This document shows, piece by piece, positions 45,770-55,197 of a DNA stretch of 64,000 bases. This stretch comes from Thiomonas arsenitoxydans. GTDB taxonomy: Bacteria; Pseudomonadota; Gammaproteobacteria; Burkholderiales; Burkholderiaceae_C. The notes beneath the pieces were generated by a model. That model was not told the DNA's origin, searched no databases, and was given only the letters and a program-made list of their open reading frames with translations. The position numbers and the translations under genes were made by a program. The stretch covers positions 2,790,001-2,854,000 of the forward strand of contig NC_014145.1 of NCBI RefSeq assembly GCF_000253115.1. The letters run 5' to 3'. Every line of letters starts with the position of its first letter. The first letter of the stretch is position 1.

Positions 45770-46585
45770 ATGAACGCCCCGGAAAAACTGTTTGCCCAGG
45801 CTGCCGCAGCCACCCTGCCCGATGTGCAGGCCACGCCTGACCGCCGCAATATCGCCATTCAGCAAGTGGGTGTGCGCAGTGTGCGCTATCCCGTACAGAT
45901 TCGCTCAGCGCAGGGCGTGCAGCCCAGCGTGGGCACCTTCGAGATGACGGTGGCGCTGCCGCCCGAAGTGAAGGGCACGCATATGTCGCGCTTCATCGAA
46001 ATGCTCGAAGCGCACCGCGAGCCGCTGGACGCCCAGCAACTCGGCGTGTTGCTGCAGCACATGCTGACTCGCCTACAGGCCAGCGAAGGCGCCATCACCG
46101 CGCAGTTCACCTACTTTGCCCGCAAGACCGCGCCGGTGTCGGGCGTGGAGAGCCTGATGGATTACGAAGTCACCTTGCACGCGGCGCAGAAGGCGGGCGC
46201 GCTGACGCTCACGCAGAAGGTGCAGGTGCCGGTCACCAGCCTGTGCCCCTGCTCCAAGGAAATCTCCAATTACGGCGCGCACAACCAGCGCTCGCATGTC
46301 ACCATCGGCGCCACGCTGCGCGGTGAAATGGGGCTGGACGAGCAGATTCGCATCGCCGAGACGGCGGCCTCGTGCGAACTCTGGGGCCTGCTCAAGCGGC
46401 CCGACGAAAAGTACGTCACCGAGCGCGCCTACGACCATCCCAAATTCGTCGAAGACCTGGTGCGCGATGTCGCCGTGGCGCTGGAGCGCGATGAGCGCGT
46501 GGCCGCCTACACCGTGGAATCGGAGAATTTTGAATCCATCCACAACCATTCGGCGTATGCCTTGGTAGAAGGCCGCAAAACCTAA
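45770..46585 (+). CDS. folE2: GTP cyclohydrolase IB, FolE2
   Basis: This 271-residue enzyme makes dihydroneopterin triphosphate from GTP, the first step to folates and pterins, and does not need zinc. Signature segments are [53 protein letters not shown] with the conserved catalytic Cys, QRSHVTI and [16 protein letters not shown]. In an operon controlled by a LitR-type regulator it may supply the pterin chromophore of a photolyase or cryptochrome encoded elsewhere. It lies 41 bp after the peroxidase gene. Confidence 0.93.
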   Translation: MNAPEKLFAQAAAATLPDVQATPDRRNIAIQQVGVRSVRYPVQIRSAQGVQPSVGTFEMTVALPPEVKGTHMSRFIEMLEAHREPLDAQQLGVLLQHMLTRLQASEGAITAQFTYFARKTAPVSGVESLMDYEVTLHAAQKAGALTLTQKVQVPVTSLCPCSKEISNYGAHNQRSHVTIGATLRGEMGLDEQIRIAETAASCELWGLLKRPDEKYVTERAYDHPKFVEDLVRDVAVALERDERVAAYTVESENFESIHNHSAYALVEGRKT

Positions 46586-46606
46586 CGCGGCCAGGGAGCC
46601 AAAACC

Positions 46607-47911
46607 ATGCGCATAGCCATCATTGGAACGGGAATCTCAGGCCTCGGGGCGGCGTGGGCCTTGCGCCATCGGGCGCAGATCACGCTGTTCGAGGCCGGTT
46701 CGCACTTTGGCGGCCACACCCACACGGTGGATGTCGATCTGCCCGGCGAAGTGCCTTTCGCCGTGGACACGGGTTTTCTGGTGCTCAACGAGCGCACCTA
46801 TCCCAAGCTGCAGGCGCTGTTCGCCGAGCTGGACGTGCCGCTGGCGACCTCCGACATGTCGTTCTCGGTTCAGACCCCGCTGTCCGACGGCAACACGCTG
46901 GAATGGAGCGGCTCCAACCTGAACACGGTTTTCGCCCAGCGCCGCAACCTGACCCGACCGTCCTTCTGGCGGATGCTGCGCGACATCCTGCGTTTCAACC
47001 GCGAAGCCACGGCGCTGGCGCGCAAACCCGACGCCGAACTCGACCTCAACCAGACCGTGGGCGACTACCTGCGTCGCGAAGGCTATAGCGATTCGTTTCT
47101 GCACTGGTATCTGCTGCCGATGACCGCCTGCATCTGGTCGTGCCCACCGGGGCAGATGCTCGACTTTCCGCTGGCCACGCTGGTGCGCTTCTGCGACAAC
47201 CACGGCCTGCTGCAGGTCAACAACCGGCCGCAATGGTTCACCGTGCGCGGCGGCGCGCGGCAGTATGTGCAGAAAATGCTCGCCCAACTGCCCGACGCGC
47301 GTCTGCGCACTCCCGTGCAGCGGGTGGTGCGGCATGACAACGGGGTTGAACTGCATACGGCGGGCGGCGCCATCTGGTTCGACGAAGTGATCTTCGCCTG
47401 CCACAGCGATCAGGCTCTCGCCCTGATCGACTCCCCCAGCCCGGCCGAGCGCGAAGTGCTCGGGGCCATCCGCTACCAACCCAACCGCGCGCTGCTGCAC
47501 ACCGACACCCGCTTGTTGCCACAGGCGCGCCAAGCCTGGGCCGCGTGGAATTACGAAAGCACGGTGAACGCGCACGGCGAGCAGCCAACCGTCTGCCTGC
47601 ACTACCTGCTCAACAAGCTGCAGCCCCTGCCCACGCAACGCCCCATCGTGGTGTCGCTCAACCCGCTGCGCGAGCCCGCCGAGCACACCGTGCTGCGCGA
47701 GATCAGCTACGCCCATCCGATCTTCGACCAAGCGGCGATCGATGCCCAACGGCGCGTGCCCGAACTGCAAGGCCAGCGGCATAGCTACTTCTGCGGGGCC
47801 TGGTGCGGCTATGGCTTTCATGAAGATGGCCTGAAGTCGGGCTACGCCGCGGCGCAAGCCCTGCTGACCCATGTGGACGCGCAACCCGCCGACCGCGCCA
47901 TGGCCGCATGA
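46607..47911 (+). CDS. FAD-dependent oxidoreductase (amine oxidase-like)
   Basis: This 434-residue flavoprotein has the N-terminal FAD-binding GxGxxG in IAIIGTGISGLGAAWALRHR and the following HFGGHTHTVDVDLPG. FAD is probably closed by GAWCGYGFHEDGLKSGYAAA at the C terminus. Proteins of this group accompany DUF1365 and cyclopropane-type methyltransferase genes in many bacteria and are thought to act on unsaturated or modified fatty acyl chains. Its stop overlaps the next start by 4 bp (ATGA). Confidence 0.9.
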   Translation: MRIAIIGTGISGLGAAWALRHRAQITLFEAGSHFGGHTHTVDVDLPGEVPFAVDTGFLVLNERTYPKLQALFAELDVPLATSDMSFSVQTPLSDGNTLEWSGSNLNTVFAQRRNLTRPSFWRMLRDILRFNREATALARKPDAELDLNQTVGDYLRREGYSDSFLHWYLLPMTACIWSCPPGQMLDFPLATLVRFCDNHGLLQVNNRPQWFTVRGGARQYVQKMLAQLPDARLRTPVQRVVRHDNGVELHTAGGAIWFDEVIFACHSDQALALIDSPSPAEREVLGAIRYQPNRALLHTDTRLLPQARQAWAAWNYESTVNAHGEQPTVCLHYLLNKLQPLPTQRPIVVSLNPLREPAEHTVLREISYAHPIFDQAAIDAQRRVPELQGQRHSYFCGAWCGYGFHEDGLKSGYAAAQALLTHVDAQPADRAMAA

Positions 47912-48726
47912 AAGCCAGCGCTATGTCCACCGCTGCATCGCCCCACCCGCACCAGCCGCTCATTGGCAGTGGCCCAGTACGGCACCGCCGCCTGCGCCCG
48001 GCGGTGCATGCTTTCAGCTACCGCGCGATGTTTTTGCTGCTGCCCATGCGCAGCCTGGCGCGCGACCCGGCACTGCTGCCCATCGCCCGCAACCGCTTTG
48101 GCGCGATGAGCTTTTTCGATGCCGACCACGGCGACGGCGGCAGCGACAGCCTGGCCTGGCTGCAAGACCTGCTCGCGGCGCAAGGCATTCTCGACGCCGA
48201 TGGCGAAATCTGGCTGCAGACCTTTCCGCGCATCTGGGGTTATGTGTTCAAGCCGGTGAGCCTGTGGCTGTGCGAGCGCGCCGACGGCAGCCTGCGCTGC
48301 GCCGTGGCCGAGGTGAACAACACCTTCGGCGAACGGCACTGCTACATCCTCACCCCACCGGCGGGCGAGCGCAGCCTGCAATGGGGCGCCGAATATCGCG
48401 CCAGCAAGGTGTTCCACGTCTCGCCGTTCTGCACGGTGGAGGGCGGCTACCGCTTCCGATTCATGCGCAGCACGGGCGCGGGCACAGACCGCATGCTTCT
48501 GCGCATCGACCATGACGACGCCCAAGGCCCGCTGATCGAAACCAGCATCAGCGGCGTCCTGCAGCCGCTCACCGCCGCCCGCGCCCGCATGGCCCTGCTG
48601 CGTCACCCCATGCACAGCTTCGGCGTCATTGCGCGCATCCACTGGCAAGCCTTCAAGCTCTGGCGCAAGCGCGTGCCCTTCCACTCCAAGCCCCTTCCTC
48701 CTGACCATTTCGCGAGCCGATCATGA
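47908..48726 (+). CDS. DUF1365 family protein
   Basis: This 272-residue protein shows the DUF1365 pattern: VRHRRLRPAVHAFSYRAMFL, FGAMSFFDADHGDGGSDSLA, LQTFPRIWGYVFKPVSLWLC, VAEVNNTFGERHCYIL and KVFHVSPFCTVEGGYRFRF. Function is unproven, but it always sits between the FAD oxidoreductase and the methyltransferase in such operons, which suggests a role in modifying membrane fatty acids. It overlaps neighbours by 4 bp at both ends, so translational coupling is complete. Confidence 0.9.
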   Translation: MKASAMSTAASPHPHQPLIGSGPVRHRRLRPAVHAFSYRAMFLLLPMRSLARDPALLPIARNRFGAMSFFDADHGDGGSDSLAWLQDLLAAQGILDADGEIWLQTFPRIWGYVFKPVSLWLCERADGSLRCAVAEVNNTFGERHCYILTPPAGERSLQWGAEYRASKVFHVSPFCTVEGGYRFRFMRSTGAGTDRMLLRIDHDDAQGPLIETSISGVLQPLTAARARMALLRHPMHSFGVIARIHWQAFKLWRKRVPFHSKPLPPDHFASRS

Positions 48727-49994
48727 ACGCCAGCGACCGCAGCCTGTCACCGCTCTCTCTCGACCCGACCCTCGCCGCAGGCCAAACCCGCAAGCCGCGC
48801 AAACCCCCGCTGGCCGCGCGCGGCGTGCTGCGCCTGCTGGAACGCCTGCAGATCGGCCGCCTCGATTTTCACGGCCCGGATGGCGTCTGGCGGCACTTCG
48901 GCCAAGACGACAACGGCCCGCATGCCGAAGTCGCGCTGCACGACTGGGCGGTCATGGGCGAAGTACTCAAGCGCGGCGACATCGCCTTTGCCGAAGCCTG
49001 GATGCGCCGCGCCTGGGACACGCCCGATCTGCCCGCGCTGCTCAAGCTGCTGGTGGCCAACCGCGAGATCATCGCCCGCGCGCTGCATGGCAGCCTGTTG
49101 GGCCGGCTGCCCGACCGCATCCGCCATCTTCTGCGCCGCAACAGCCGCGCTGGAAGCCGCGACAACATCCACGCGCATTACGACATCGGCAACGCCTTCT
49201 ATCAGCTCTGGCTCGACCCGAGCATGACTTACTCCAGCGCCCTGTTCAACGGCAACCCCGCGCTGACGCTGGAACAGGCGCAGGCCGCTAAATACGCCCG
49301 CGTGCTCGACCAACTGCAACTCCAGCCGGGCGCGCGGGTGCTGGAAATCGGCTGCGGCTGGGGCGGCTTGGCCGAAGTCGGCGCGCAGCGCAGGCTGCGC
49401 CTCGACGGCATCACCCTGTCCGCCGAGCAGCTGGCCTACGCCCGCGCCCGGCTCGCCCAGGCCGCGCCGCAGCCCCGGCTCGAACTGTGCGACTACCGCG
49501 ACCTCGACCGCATCGCCCCGCCAGACGGCTACGACGGCATCGCCTCCATCGAAATGTTCGAGGCCGTGGGCGAGGCTTACTGGCCCGGCTTTTTCCGCAC
49601 CGTGGCACGTCAACTCAAACCCGGCGCGCGCGCCTGCATCCAGACCATCACCATCGCCGACGATCTGTTCGACGACTACCGGCGCGGCACCGACTTCATC
49701 CAGCGCTACATCTTCCCTGGCGGCATGCTGCCTTCGCGCCGCGCTTTCATCGCGCAAGCCAAGGCCGCAGGGCTGGAGGTCGTCGAAGAACTGGCCTTCG
49801 GCGCCGACTACGCCCACACCCTGGCGCTATGGCGCGAGCGCTTCACCGCCCAGCTCGAAGCGGTGAAGGCCCAGGGTTTCGACGACCGCTTCCTACGGCT
49901 GTGGACCTTCTATCTCGCCTACTGCGAGGCGGGTTTCAGCCAGGGCTCAACCGATGTGTGGCAGTTCACCCTGCGCCATGCCCGCGCGCACTGA
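48723..49994 (+). CDS. Cyclopropane-fatty-acyl-phospholipid synthase family methyltransferase
   Basis: This 423-residue SAM-dependent methyltransferase acts on double bonds in membrane lipids. Visible motifs are NIHAHYDIGNAFYQLWLD, MTYSSALF, VLEIGCGWGGLAEVGAQRRL (SAM site), IASIEMFEAVGEAYWPGFFR (active-site Glu region), DFIQRYIFPGGMLPS and RLWTFYLAYCEAGF. Related enzymes in light- or singlet-oxygen-induced operons methylate acyl chains on the way to furan or cyclopropane fatty acids. Which product is made here cannot be told. It overlaps its upstream neighbour by 4 bp. Confidence 0.92.
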   Translation: MNASDRSLSPLSLDPTLAAGQTRKPRKPPLAARGVLRLLERLQIGRLDFHGPDGVWRHFGQDDNGPHAEVALHDWAVMGEVLKRGDIAFAEAWMRRAWDTPDLPALLKLLVANREIIARALHGSLLGRLPDRIRHLLRRNSRAGSRDNIHAHYDIGNAFYQLWLDPSMTYSSALFNGNPALTLEQAQAAKYARVLDQLQLQPGARVLEIGCGWGGLAEVGAQRRLRLDGITLSAEQLAYARARLAQAAPQPRLELCDYRDLDRIAPPDGYDGIASIEMFEAVGEAYWPGFFRTVARQLKPGARACIQTITIADDLFDDYRRGTDFIQRYIFPGGMLPSRRAFIAQAKAAGLEVVEELAFGADYAHTLALWRERFTAQLEAVKAQGFDDRFLRLWTFYLAYCEAGFSQGSTDVWQFTLRHARAH

Positions 49995-50589
49995 AACCAA
50001 CTTGCACGGGCTGTCACGCCGTGCGGTGTTGCTGGCCGTAGCCGCCTCGGCGCTGCCCCGGCGCGCGTGGGCGCAAGCTGCTGCAGGCGTTCCAAGTGAA
50101 GTCAGCGCCGCGATTTCGCAGGCCCGGCGCGCTGGCAGCGGCGACTTTCGTTACTTCGGTTTTCTGGTTTATCACGCCACGCTCTGGGTCGGCCCGCAAG
50201 GTTTGGGCGCACAACTGGGCGAGACGCCCTTCGCCCTGCAATTGCGCTACGCCCGCAGCCTCAAGGGCGCCGACATCGCCGCGCGCTCCGAGGAGGAGAT
50301 GCGCAAACTCGGTGAAGGCACGCCGCAGCAACGCGCCGCTTGGCTGCAAGCCATGCAGCGGCTTTTTCCCGATGTGGCCGACGGCGACACCCTCACCGGC
50401 GTGTTCACCCCCGCGGGCGCCCTGCCTGCGCAGACCCGCTTTTATTTCAACGGCGCGCGGCGCGGCGCTGAAAACGGCGTGTCCTTCGCCCGCGCGTTTT
50501 TCTCGATCTGGCTATCGCCGCAAACGCCCGCCCCCGGGCTGCGCCGCGATCTGTTGGCCAATCTGGGCGAGCAGTCCACTCAGCCATGA
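49978..50589 (+). CDS. Chalcone isomerase-like domain, exported protein
   Basis: This 203-residue protein has an N-terminal export signal (LSRRAVLLAVAASALPRRAW then AQA), with paired Arg that could suit Tat. The mature part contains FRYFGFLVYHATLWV, FALQLRYARSLKGADIAARS, MQRLFPDVADGDTLTGVFTP and SFARAFFSIWLSPQT, matching the bacterial chalcone-isomerase-like family, a fatty-acid-binding fold. The start overlaps the methyltransferase end by 17 bp, and the stop overlaps the next start (ATGA). It may carry an acyl chain. Confidence 0.85.
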   Translation: MPARTETNLHGLSRRAVLLAVAASALPRRAWAQAAAGVPSEVSAAISQARRAGSGDFRYFGFLVYHATLWVGPQGLGAQLGETPFALQLRYARSLKGADIAARSEEEMRKLGEGTPQQRAAWLQAMQRLFPDVADGDTLTGVFTPAGALPAQTRFYFNGARRGAENGVSFARAFFSIWLSPQTPAPGLRRDLLANLGEQSTQP

Positions 50590-51926
50590 ACGCGCCGCCC
50601 GCCGTCTTGCCCGCCGCAGCGGCTGCGCTCACACCCTCAGCCGCGCCGCTGCACGCCCTGGCGTTGTTGCGCTATGGCGCGCCCAGTCTGGCGTTCGCCT
50701 TCGTCGCGCTGCCGCTTTACGTCTATCTGCCGGAGCATTACGCCACGCGTTATGCGGTGCCGCTGGGCTATCTCGGCGCCGTACTGCTTCTCACCCGTTT
50801 TGCCGACGCGCTGTTCGATCCCTGGCTGGGGCGGCTGGCCGATCATCTGCTGCGGCGCGGCTGGGCCAAACCTGCGCTGCTCGCGGCCTGCGCGCTGATG
50901 TTCGCGGGGTTTGCCGCATTGTTCGCGCTGCCCGCGCTGCTTCCCTTTGCTGCGGGCGAATGGCGCTTCACCCTGCTGTTCATCGCGGCGCTGCTGCTCA
51001 CCTATCTGGGGTTCAGCGCCGCGTCCATCGTGCATCAGGCCTGGGGCGCCACCCTGGGCACCGACGAGACGCAGCTCGCCCGCACCGTGGCCTGGCGTGA
51101 GGGGCTCGGGCTGGCCGGGGTGCTGCTCGCCGCCTTGACGCCCCAGCTGGGCGGCGCCAGCGCGCTGGTGGGAGTGTTCGCCTTCGCGCTGATCGTCGGC
51201 CTGGTCTTGGTGTGGCGCGCGCCCGATCCGGCGCCGCACCGGGCCGCAGCCACGACCTCTCTGCATTGGCGCACCCTGCTGGAGCCGCTGCACAATCAGC
51301 GCTTCGTGGCCCTGCTCGCAGTGTTCGTCACCAGCGGCATCGCCGCAGCCATTCCGGCCACGCTGGTGCTGTTTTTCATCCGCGACCGGCTCGATGCGGC
51401 GGCGCTGTCGGGCGCGTATCTGTTCGCCTATTTCGCCGCGGCCGGGCTGCTGGTGCCGATCTGGCTGCGCGCGGTGCGGCGCTGGGGCGCGGCGCGCTGC
51501 TGGCTGCTGGGCATGGGGCTGGCGGTAGCGGCTTTCGTCTGGGCGGCGTTGCTGCAGCCGGGCGATCGCTGGGGCTATGCGCTGGTGGTGGTGCTGTCGG
51601 GCGCAGCGCTCGGACCCGATCTGGTGATGCCGCCCGCGCTGCTCGCCGGGGTGATCCGCGCGGGCGGGCACGGCAACCGGCTCGAAGGGAGTTACTTCGG
51701 CGTGTGGAACTTTGCGACCAAGCTGAACCTCGCACTGGCTGCCGGGCTGGCTTTGCCGCTGCTGGCGCTGTTCGGCTACCGACCGGGCACGCTGGAAACC
51801 GGTGTGCTGCCCCCGCTGGTGGTGGCGTACTGCCTGTTGCCGTCTTTGCTCAAGCTCGTGTCTGCCGGGCTGCTATGGCAATTTTTCGTTCGCGGTCGGT
51901 CAGGCCCGGCCGCGTTTGCTTCCTGA
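50586..51926 (+). CDS. MFS carrier of the GPH/MelB-like type
   Basis: This is a 446-residue protein with about 12 membrane segments. The first-loop motif FADALFDPWLGRLADHLLRR is the DPxxGxxxD pattern of sugar:cation symporter-like MFS proteins. SIVHQAWGATLGTDETQLA and RGAARC-like basic loops follow in the usual places. The substrate is unknown. Homologous carriers are constant members of DUF1365-methyltransferase operons, so a lipid-related substrate is likely. It is preceded by a 4-bp overlap. Confidence 0.88.
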   Translation: MNAPPAVLPAAAAALTPSAAPLHALALLRYGAPSLAFAFVALPLYVYLPEHYATRYAVPLGYLGAVLLLTRFADALFDPWLGRLADHLLRRGWAKPALLAACALMFAGFAALFALPALLPFAAGEWRFTLLFIAALLLTYLGFSAASIVHQAWGATLGTDETQLARTVAWREGLGLAGVLLAALTPQLGGASALVGVFAFALIVGLVLVWRAPDPAPHRAAATTSLHWRTLLEPLHNQRFVALLAVFVTSGIAAAIPATLVLFFIRDRLDAAALSGAYLFAYFAAAGLLVPIWLRAVRRWGAARCWLLGMGLAVAAFVWAALLQPGDRWGYALVVVLSGAALGPDLVMPPALLAGVIRAGGHGNRLEGSYFGVWNFATKLNLALAAGLALPLLALFGYRPGTLETGVLPPLVVAYCLLPSLLKLVSAGLLWQFFVRGRSGPAAFAS

Positions 51927-51941
51927 ATGGAGAGTCTTCCC

Positions 51942-52520
51942 ATGTCGTTCAAATCTGCTTTGCACTCCTGGATGTCGTTTCGTCGCGGCTGGCTGCTGGC
52001 CGCGGTGCTGGGCATCAGTCTGCTGTCGGGCTGCGCCAGCGTCACGCCGCTGGCTTATCGGGGTCAGACGCCCACGTTCGATCTCAAGCAGTATTTCAAC
52101 GGACGGCTCACCGCGGTGGGCATTGTGTTCGACCGCTCGGGCAAGATGACGCGGCGTTTTCATGTGACCATCGACGCCTCCTGGAAGGGCGACGTGGGTA
52201 CGCTGGACGAACACTTTATCTACAACGATGGCGCCAAGCAGGAGCGCATCTGGACCATCCGCGAGTTGCCCGAAAAAGATGGCGAGAAGCGCTATATCGG
52301 CACCGCGGGCGATGTGATCGGCGAGGCCATCGGCCGCGCGGCGGGCAATGCGCTGAACTGGCACTACACCCTGGCGCTGCCGGTGGATGGCACGGTCTAC
52401 AACGTGCAGTTCGACGACTGGATGTATTTGATGGACGATCATGTGCTGCTCAACCATTCGGTCATCACCAAGTTCGGCTTCAAGGTGGGCAGCGTGTTCC
52501 TGTCGTTCAACAAGCCCTGA
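51942..52520 (+). CDS. DUF3833 family lipoprotein
   Basis: This 192-residue protein has a signal (SFRRGWLLAAVLGISLLSGC) whose LLSGC lipobox marks a lipoprotein with Cys about residue 29. The mature domain contains FDLKQYFNGRLTAVGIVFDR, SGKMTRRFHVTIDASWKGD, WTIRELPEKDGEKRYIGTAG and FDDWMYLMDDHVLLNHSVIT, typical of DUF3833 (lipocalin-like). The start at 51942 was chosen for its GGAGAG site rather than the ATG at 51927. It may bind or transport modified fatty acids in the envelope. Confidence 0.88.
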   Translation: MSFKSALHSWMSFRRGWLLAAVLGISLLSGCASVTPLAYRGQTPTFDLKQYFNGRLTAVGIVFDRSGKMTRRFHVTIDASWKGDVGTLDEHFIYNDGAKQERIWTIRELPEKDGEKRYIGTAGDVIGEAIGRAAGNALNWHYTLALPVDGTVYNVQFDDWMYLMDDHVLLNHSVITKFGFKVGSVFLSFNKP

Positions 52521-53287
52521 TGACCATGCCGCTCAACCCGCGCATCACTGGCTGGAAGGAACGGCGTGTCTGGGTGATCGGCGCGTCCACCGGCATCGGC
52601 CGCGCCACCGCCGTCGCGCTGCTGCAGCGCGGTGCGCGGGTGGCGGTGTCGGCGCGCAATGCGCAGGCGCTGCAGCAGATCGACGGCGCCCTACCCCTGC
52701 CGCTCGACGTGACCGATGCGCGGGCCCTGCGCGCCGCGATGCAAAGTCTGCAGCGCGACTGGGGCGGCCTCGATCTGCTGCTCTATTGCGCCGGCACCTA
52801 CCGCCCCATGCGTGCCACCGAATTCGATCTGGCCAGTGCCTTGCAGCATGACGATGTGAACTACCGCGGTGCGCTGCACGCCCTCGATGCCGCGCTGCCG
52901 CTGTTCAACGCCCAACGCGCGGGGCATATCGCCCTGGTCAGCAGCGTGGCCGGCTTTGGCGGGCTGCCGCAGGCGCTGGCCTACGGGCCGACCAAGGCCG
53001 CGCTGATCAATCTCGCCGAAACGCTTTACCTCGACCTGCGCCCGCTGGGCATCGGCGTGCATGTCATCAACCCCGGTTTCGTGGAAACACCGCTCACCGC
53101 GCAGAACACTTTCGCCATGCCCGCGCTCATCACCCCGGAGCAGGCGGCCGCCGCCATCCTCGCCGGACTGGAAGCGGGCCGCTTCGACATCCACTTTCCG
53201 CGCCGCTTCACCCTGTGGCTCAAGCTGCTGCAGCTGCTGCCGCGCGGGCTGTATTTCCGCATTGTCAGCCGCTTCACCGGGCTCTGA
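52520..53287 (+). CDS. Short-chain dehydrogenase/reductase
   Basis: This 255-residue classical SDR has the NAD(P)-binding VWVIGASTGIGRATAVALLQ, then RVAVSARNAQALQQ. The catalytic Ser is in HIALVSSVAGFGGL, and Tyr-x-x-x-Lys is AYGPTKAALINLAE. It ends with a membrane-attracting segment (LWLKLLQLLPRGLYFRIVS). The start ATG shares one base with the previous stop (TGATG). It is the last gene of the operon and presumably oxidises or reduces an acyl-chain carbonyl. Confidence 0.9.
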   Translation: MTMPLNPRITGWKERRVWVIGASTGIGRATAVALLQRGARVAVSARNAQALQQIDGALPLPLDVTDARALRAAMQSLQRDWGGLDLLLYCAGTYRPMRATEFDLASALQHDDVNYRGALHALDAALPLFNAQRAGHIALVSSVAGFGGLPQALAYGPTKAALINLAETLYLDLRPLGIGVHVINPGFVETPLTAQNTFAMPALITPEQAAAAILAGLEAGRFDIHFPRRFTLWLKLLQLLPRGLYFRIVSRFTGL

Positions 53288-53356
53288 ACGCAGCGGCGGG
53301 CGCGACCCGCCGCCATGCCCCCGCCTGTATGAAAACACGCATGACCTCAGGGTGAG

Positions 53357-53375
53357 GACACGTTAGATTCGTGTC
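53357..53375. promoter_or_regulatory. Inverted repeat upstream of sorAB
   Basis: GACACG-TTAGATT-CGTGTC forms a 6-bp-arm dyad of 19 bases, 56 bases before the sorA start. An alternative offset pairing TTAGA/TCTAA overlaps it. It could be an operator for sulfite dehydrogenase expression or the end of the upstream operon; there is no T-tract. Confidence 0.4.
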
Positions 53376-53430
53376 TAAAAGCAACGGCCACGCCCCCCAT
53401 CGCGCGATGGCCCAACCCGAGGAGAACTTG

Positions 53431-54708
53431 ATGGATCGCACCTTGCATCGTCGCGAGTGGCTGACGCTGGCCGCCGCGAGCACCGCGGCACTGATTGCGC
53501 GCCCGGCCTGGGCCGTGGTCGCAGCACAGGCCGAAACCCCGCTGCAAAGCTTCACCGGACCTGGCGCCAATCCGTTCTGGAACAGCGTGGGGCCGTATGT
53601 GACCTACCCGCAGAAGTCGCCGCTGCTGCGCCTGACCGACCGCCCGATTCAGCTCGAAACCCCGCGCGCCTATTTCCGCAGCGCCATCACGCCCAACGAG
53701 GCGTTCTATGTGCGCTATCACTTGCCCGATATTCCCAACGCGATCGACCTCAAGACCTGGCGTCTGGAGCTCACCGGCAACTTCAAGCGCCCGCTGCAGT
53801 TGAGCTTCGATCAGCTCTTGCGCGAGTTCCGCAGCGTGGACATTGCTGCGGTGAACCAATGCTCGGGCAATTCTCGTAGCTACTTTCAGCCGCGCGTGCC
53901 CGGAGGTCAGTGGGGCAACGGCGCGATGGGCAATGCCATGTGGACGGGCGTGCGCCTGCGCGACGTGCTGGCCCGCGCCGGTATTGAAAAGGGCACGGTG
54001 CAGATACAGTTCGAAGGTCTCGACCACGGGCCAGGCCCCGAGGGCAAAGGATCGCACCGCTTCATCAAGTCGTGGGACATCCACGAGCCCATTCTTGACG
54101 AGGCCATCATCGCCTATGCCATGAACGGCGAGCCGCTGCCCATGCTCAACGGCTTTCCGGTGCGGCTAGTCATGCCGGGCAAGTTCGCCACGTACTGGAC
54201 CAAACACCTCACCCACATCCGCGCGCTCACCACGCCGGACACCAACTTCTGGATGTACCCGGCCTATCAAATTCCGGACACCCCCAACGGCAGCACCACG
54301 CCGGAAGAACTCAAAGCGGGTAAGGTCAAACTGGTGCCCATCGGTCATGTGAACATGCCGGTGCGCTCCTTCATCATCGACCCGGACGACAGCGCCCCCG
54401 TGGTACAAGGCCTGCCCACGGTGATCCGCGGCATCGCCTTCAGCGGCATGGGCGGTATCCGCAAGGTCGAGGTTTCGACCGACGGCGGCCAGACCTGGAA
54501 GGCAGCCAAGCTCGGGCGCGATCTCGGCCGCTATTCCTTCCGCGAGTTCGAACTGGCGTGGAAGCCCGAGCTAACCGGCTTGCAGACGCTGGCGGTGCGC
54601 GCCACCGACACCGGCGGACATGTGCAGCCCGATAGCGGGGTGTGGAACCCCGGCGGCTATCTGTGGAACAAGATCGAGCGCCAGCAGGTGCTGGTGCTCG
54701 GCGCCTGA
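53431..54708 (+). CDS. sorA: Sulfite dehydrogenase molybdenum subunit SorA
   Basis: This 425-residue periplasmic molybdenum enzyme oxidises sulfite to sulfate and passes electrons to cytochrome c. A Tat signal is visible ([23 protein letters not shown], arginine pair). The Mo-binding Cys is in [20 protein letters not shown], with [20 protein letters not shown] after it, then [20 protein letters not shown]. The C-terminal dimerisation domain has [20 protein letters not shown]. The start at 53431 has a GAGGAGAAC site. The gene pairs with a c-type cytochrome 15 bp downstream. Confidence 0.92.
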   Translation: MDRTLHRREWLTLAAASTAALIARPAWAVVAAQAETPLQSFTGPGANPFWNSVGPYVTYPQKSPLLRLTDRPIQLETPRAYFRSAITPNEAFYVRYHLPDIPNAIDLKTWRLELTGNFKRPLQLSFDQLLREFRSVDIAAVNQCSGNSRSYFQPRVPGGQWGNGAMGNAMWTGVRLRDVLARAGIEKGTVQIQFEGLDHGPGPEGKGSHRFIKSWDIHEPILDEAIIAYAMNGEPLPMLNGFPVRLVMPGKFATYWTKHLTHIRALTTPDTNFWMYPAYQIPDTPNGSTTPEELKAGKVKLVPIGHVNMPVRSFIIDPDDSAPVVQGLPTVIRGIAFSGMGGIRKVEVSTDGGQTWKAAKLGRDLGRYSFREFELAWKPELTGLQTLAVRATDTGGHVQPDSGVWNPGGYLWNKIERQQVLVLGA

Positions 54709-54723
54709 ACGGGAGAGAAGATC

Positions 54724-55164
54724 ATGCAAAAAACCCTCAACCTGCTCACCCTCGCTGCCGCCGCTGGGCTGGCGCTGTTGACGCTGTCCCTGCCCGCGGC
54801 ACTGGCCGAAACCCCACGCCCCGGGTTGTTGAGTGCCGGCGACTATGCCGCAGGCCCGCTGGGCTCGGAACTGCAGCCCGCGCGCGTGCAGCCGGGCAAC
54901 GGTGCGGTGTATCGGGTGGGCAAGTGGCCCACTTACACCGCCGAGCTGGCCGCAGGTCCCGGGCGAGATGCCACGCTGGGCAACTGCAGCATGTGCCACA
55001 GCGTGACCTACATCACCCAGCAGCCCCCGCTGCCCGCGGCGACGTGGGAAGCCGAGGTGCACAAGATGATCAAGGCTTTTGGCGCCCCCATCCAGGAAGC
55101 GACGGCCAAGGAAATCATCACCTACCTGCAGACGCACTACACGCCTGAGACCCGCAAGGACTGA
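54724..55164 (+). CDS. sorB: Sulfite dehydrogenase cytochrome c subunit SorB
   Basis: This 146-residue protein starts with a Sec signal (LLTLAAAAGLALLTLSLPAA LA). It has a single haem c motif CSMCH in TLGNCSMCHSVTYITQQPPL, with a candidate axial Met in VHKMIKAFGAPIQE. Residues 32-80 contain GPLGSELQPARVQPGNGAVY. It takes electrons from the SorA molybdenum centre to cytochrome oxidase or nitrate respiration. The ribosome binding site GGGAGAG lies just before the ATG. Confidence 0.9.
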   Translation: MQKTLNLLTLAAAAGLALLTLSLPAALAETPRPGLLSAGDYAAGPLGSELQPARVQPGNGAVYRVGKWPTYTAELAAGPGRDATLGNCSMCHSVTYITQQPPLPAATWEAEVHKMIKAFGAPIQEATAKEIITYLQTHYTPETRKD

Positions 55165-55179
55165 AAGTGCAGTTGGACT

Positions 55180-55193
55180 GCGCGTTACCGCGC
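55180..55193. terminator. GC-rich hairpin between sorB and icd
   Basis: GCGCG-TTAC-CGCGC, a 5-bp perfect stem with a 4-base loop, lies in the 33-bp gap between the convergent stops. It has no T-tract on either strand. It may act as a weak bidirectional terminator. Confidence 0.35.
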
Positions 55194-55197
55194 GTCG

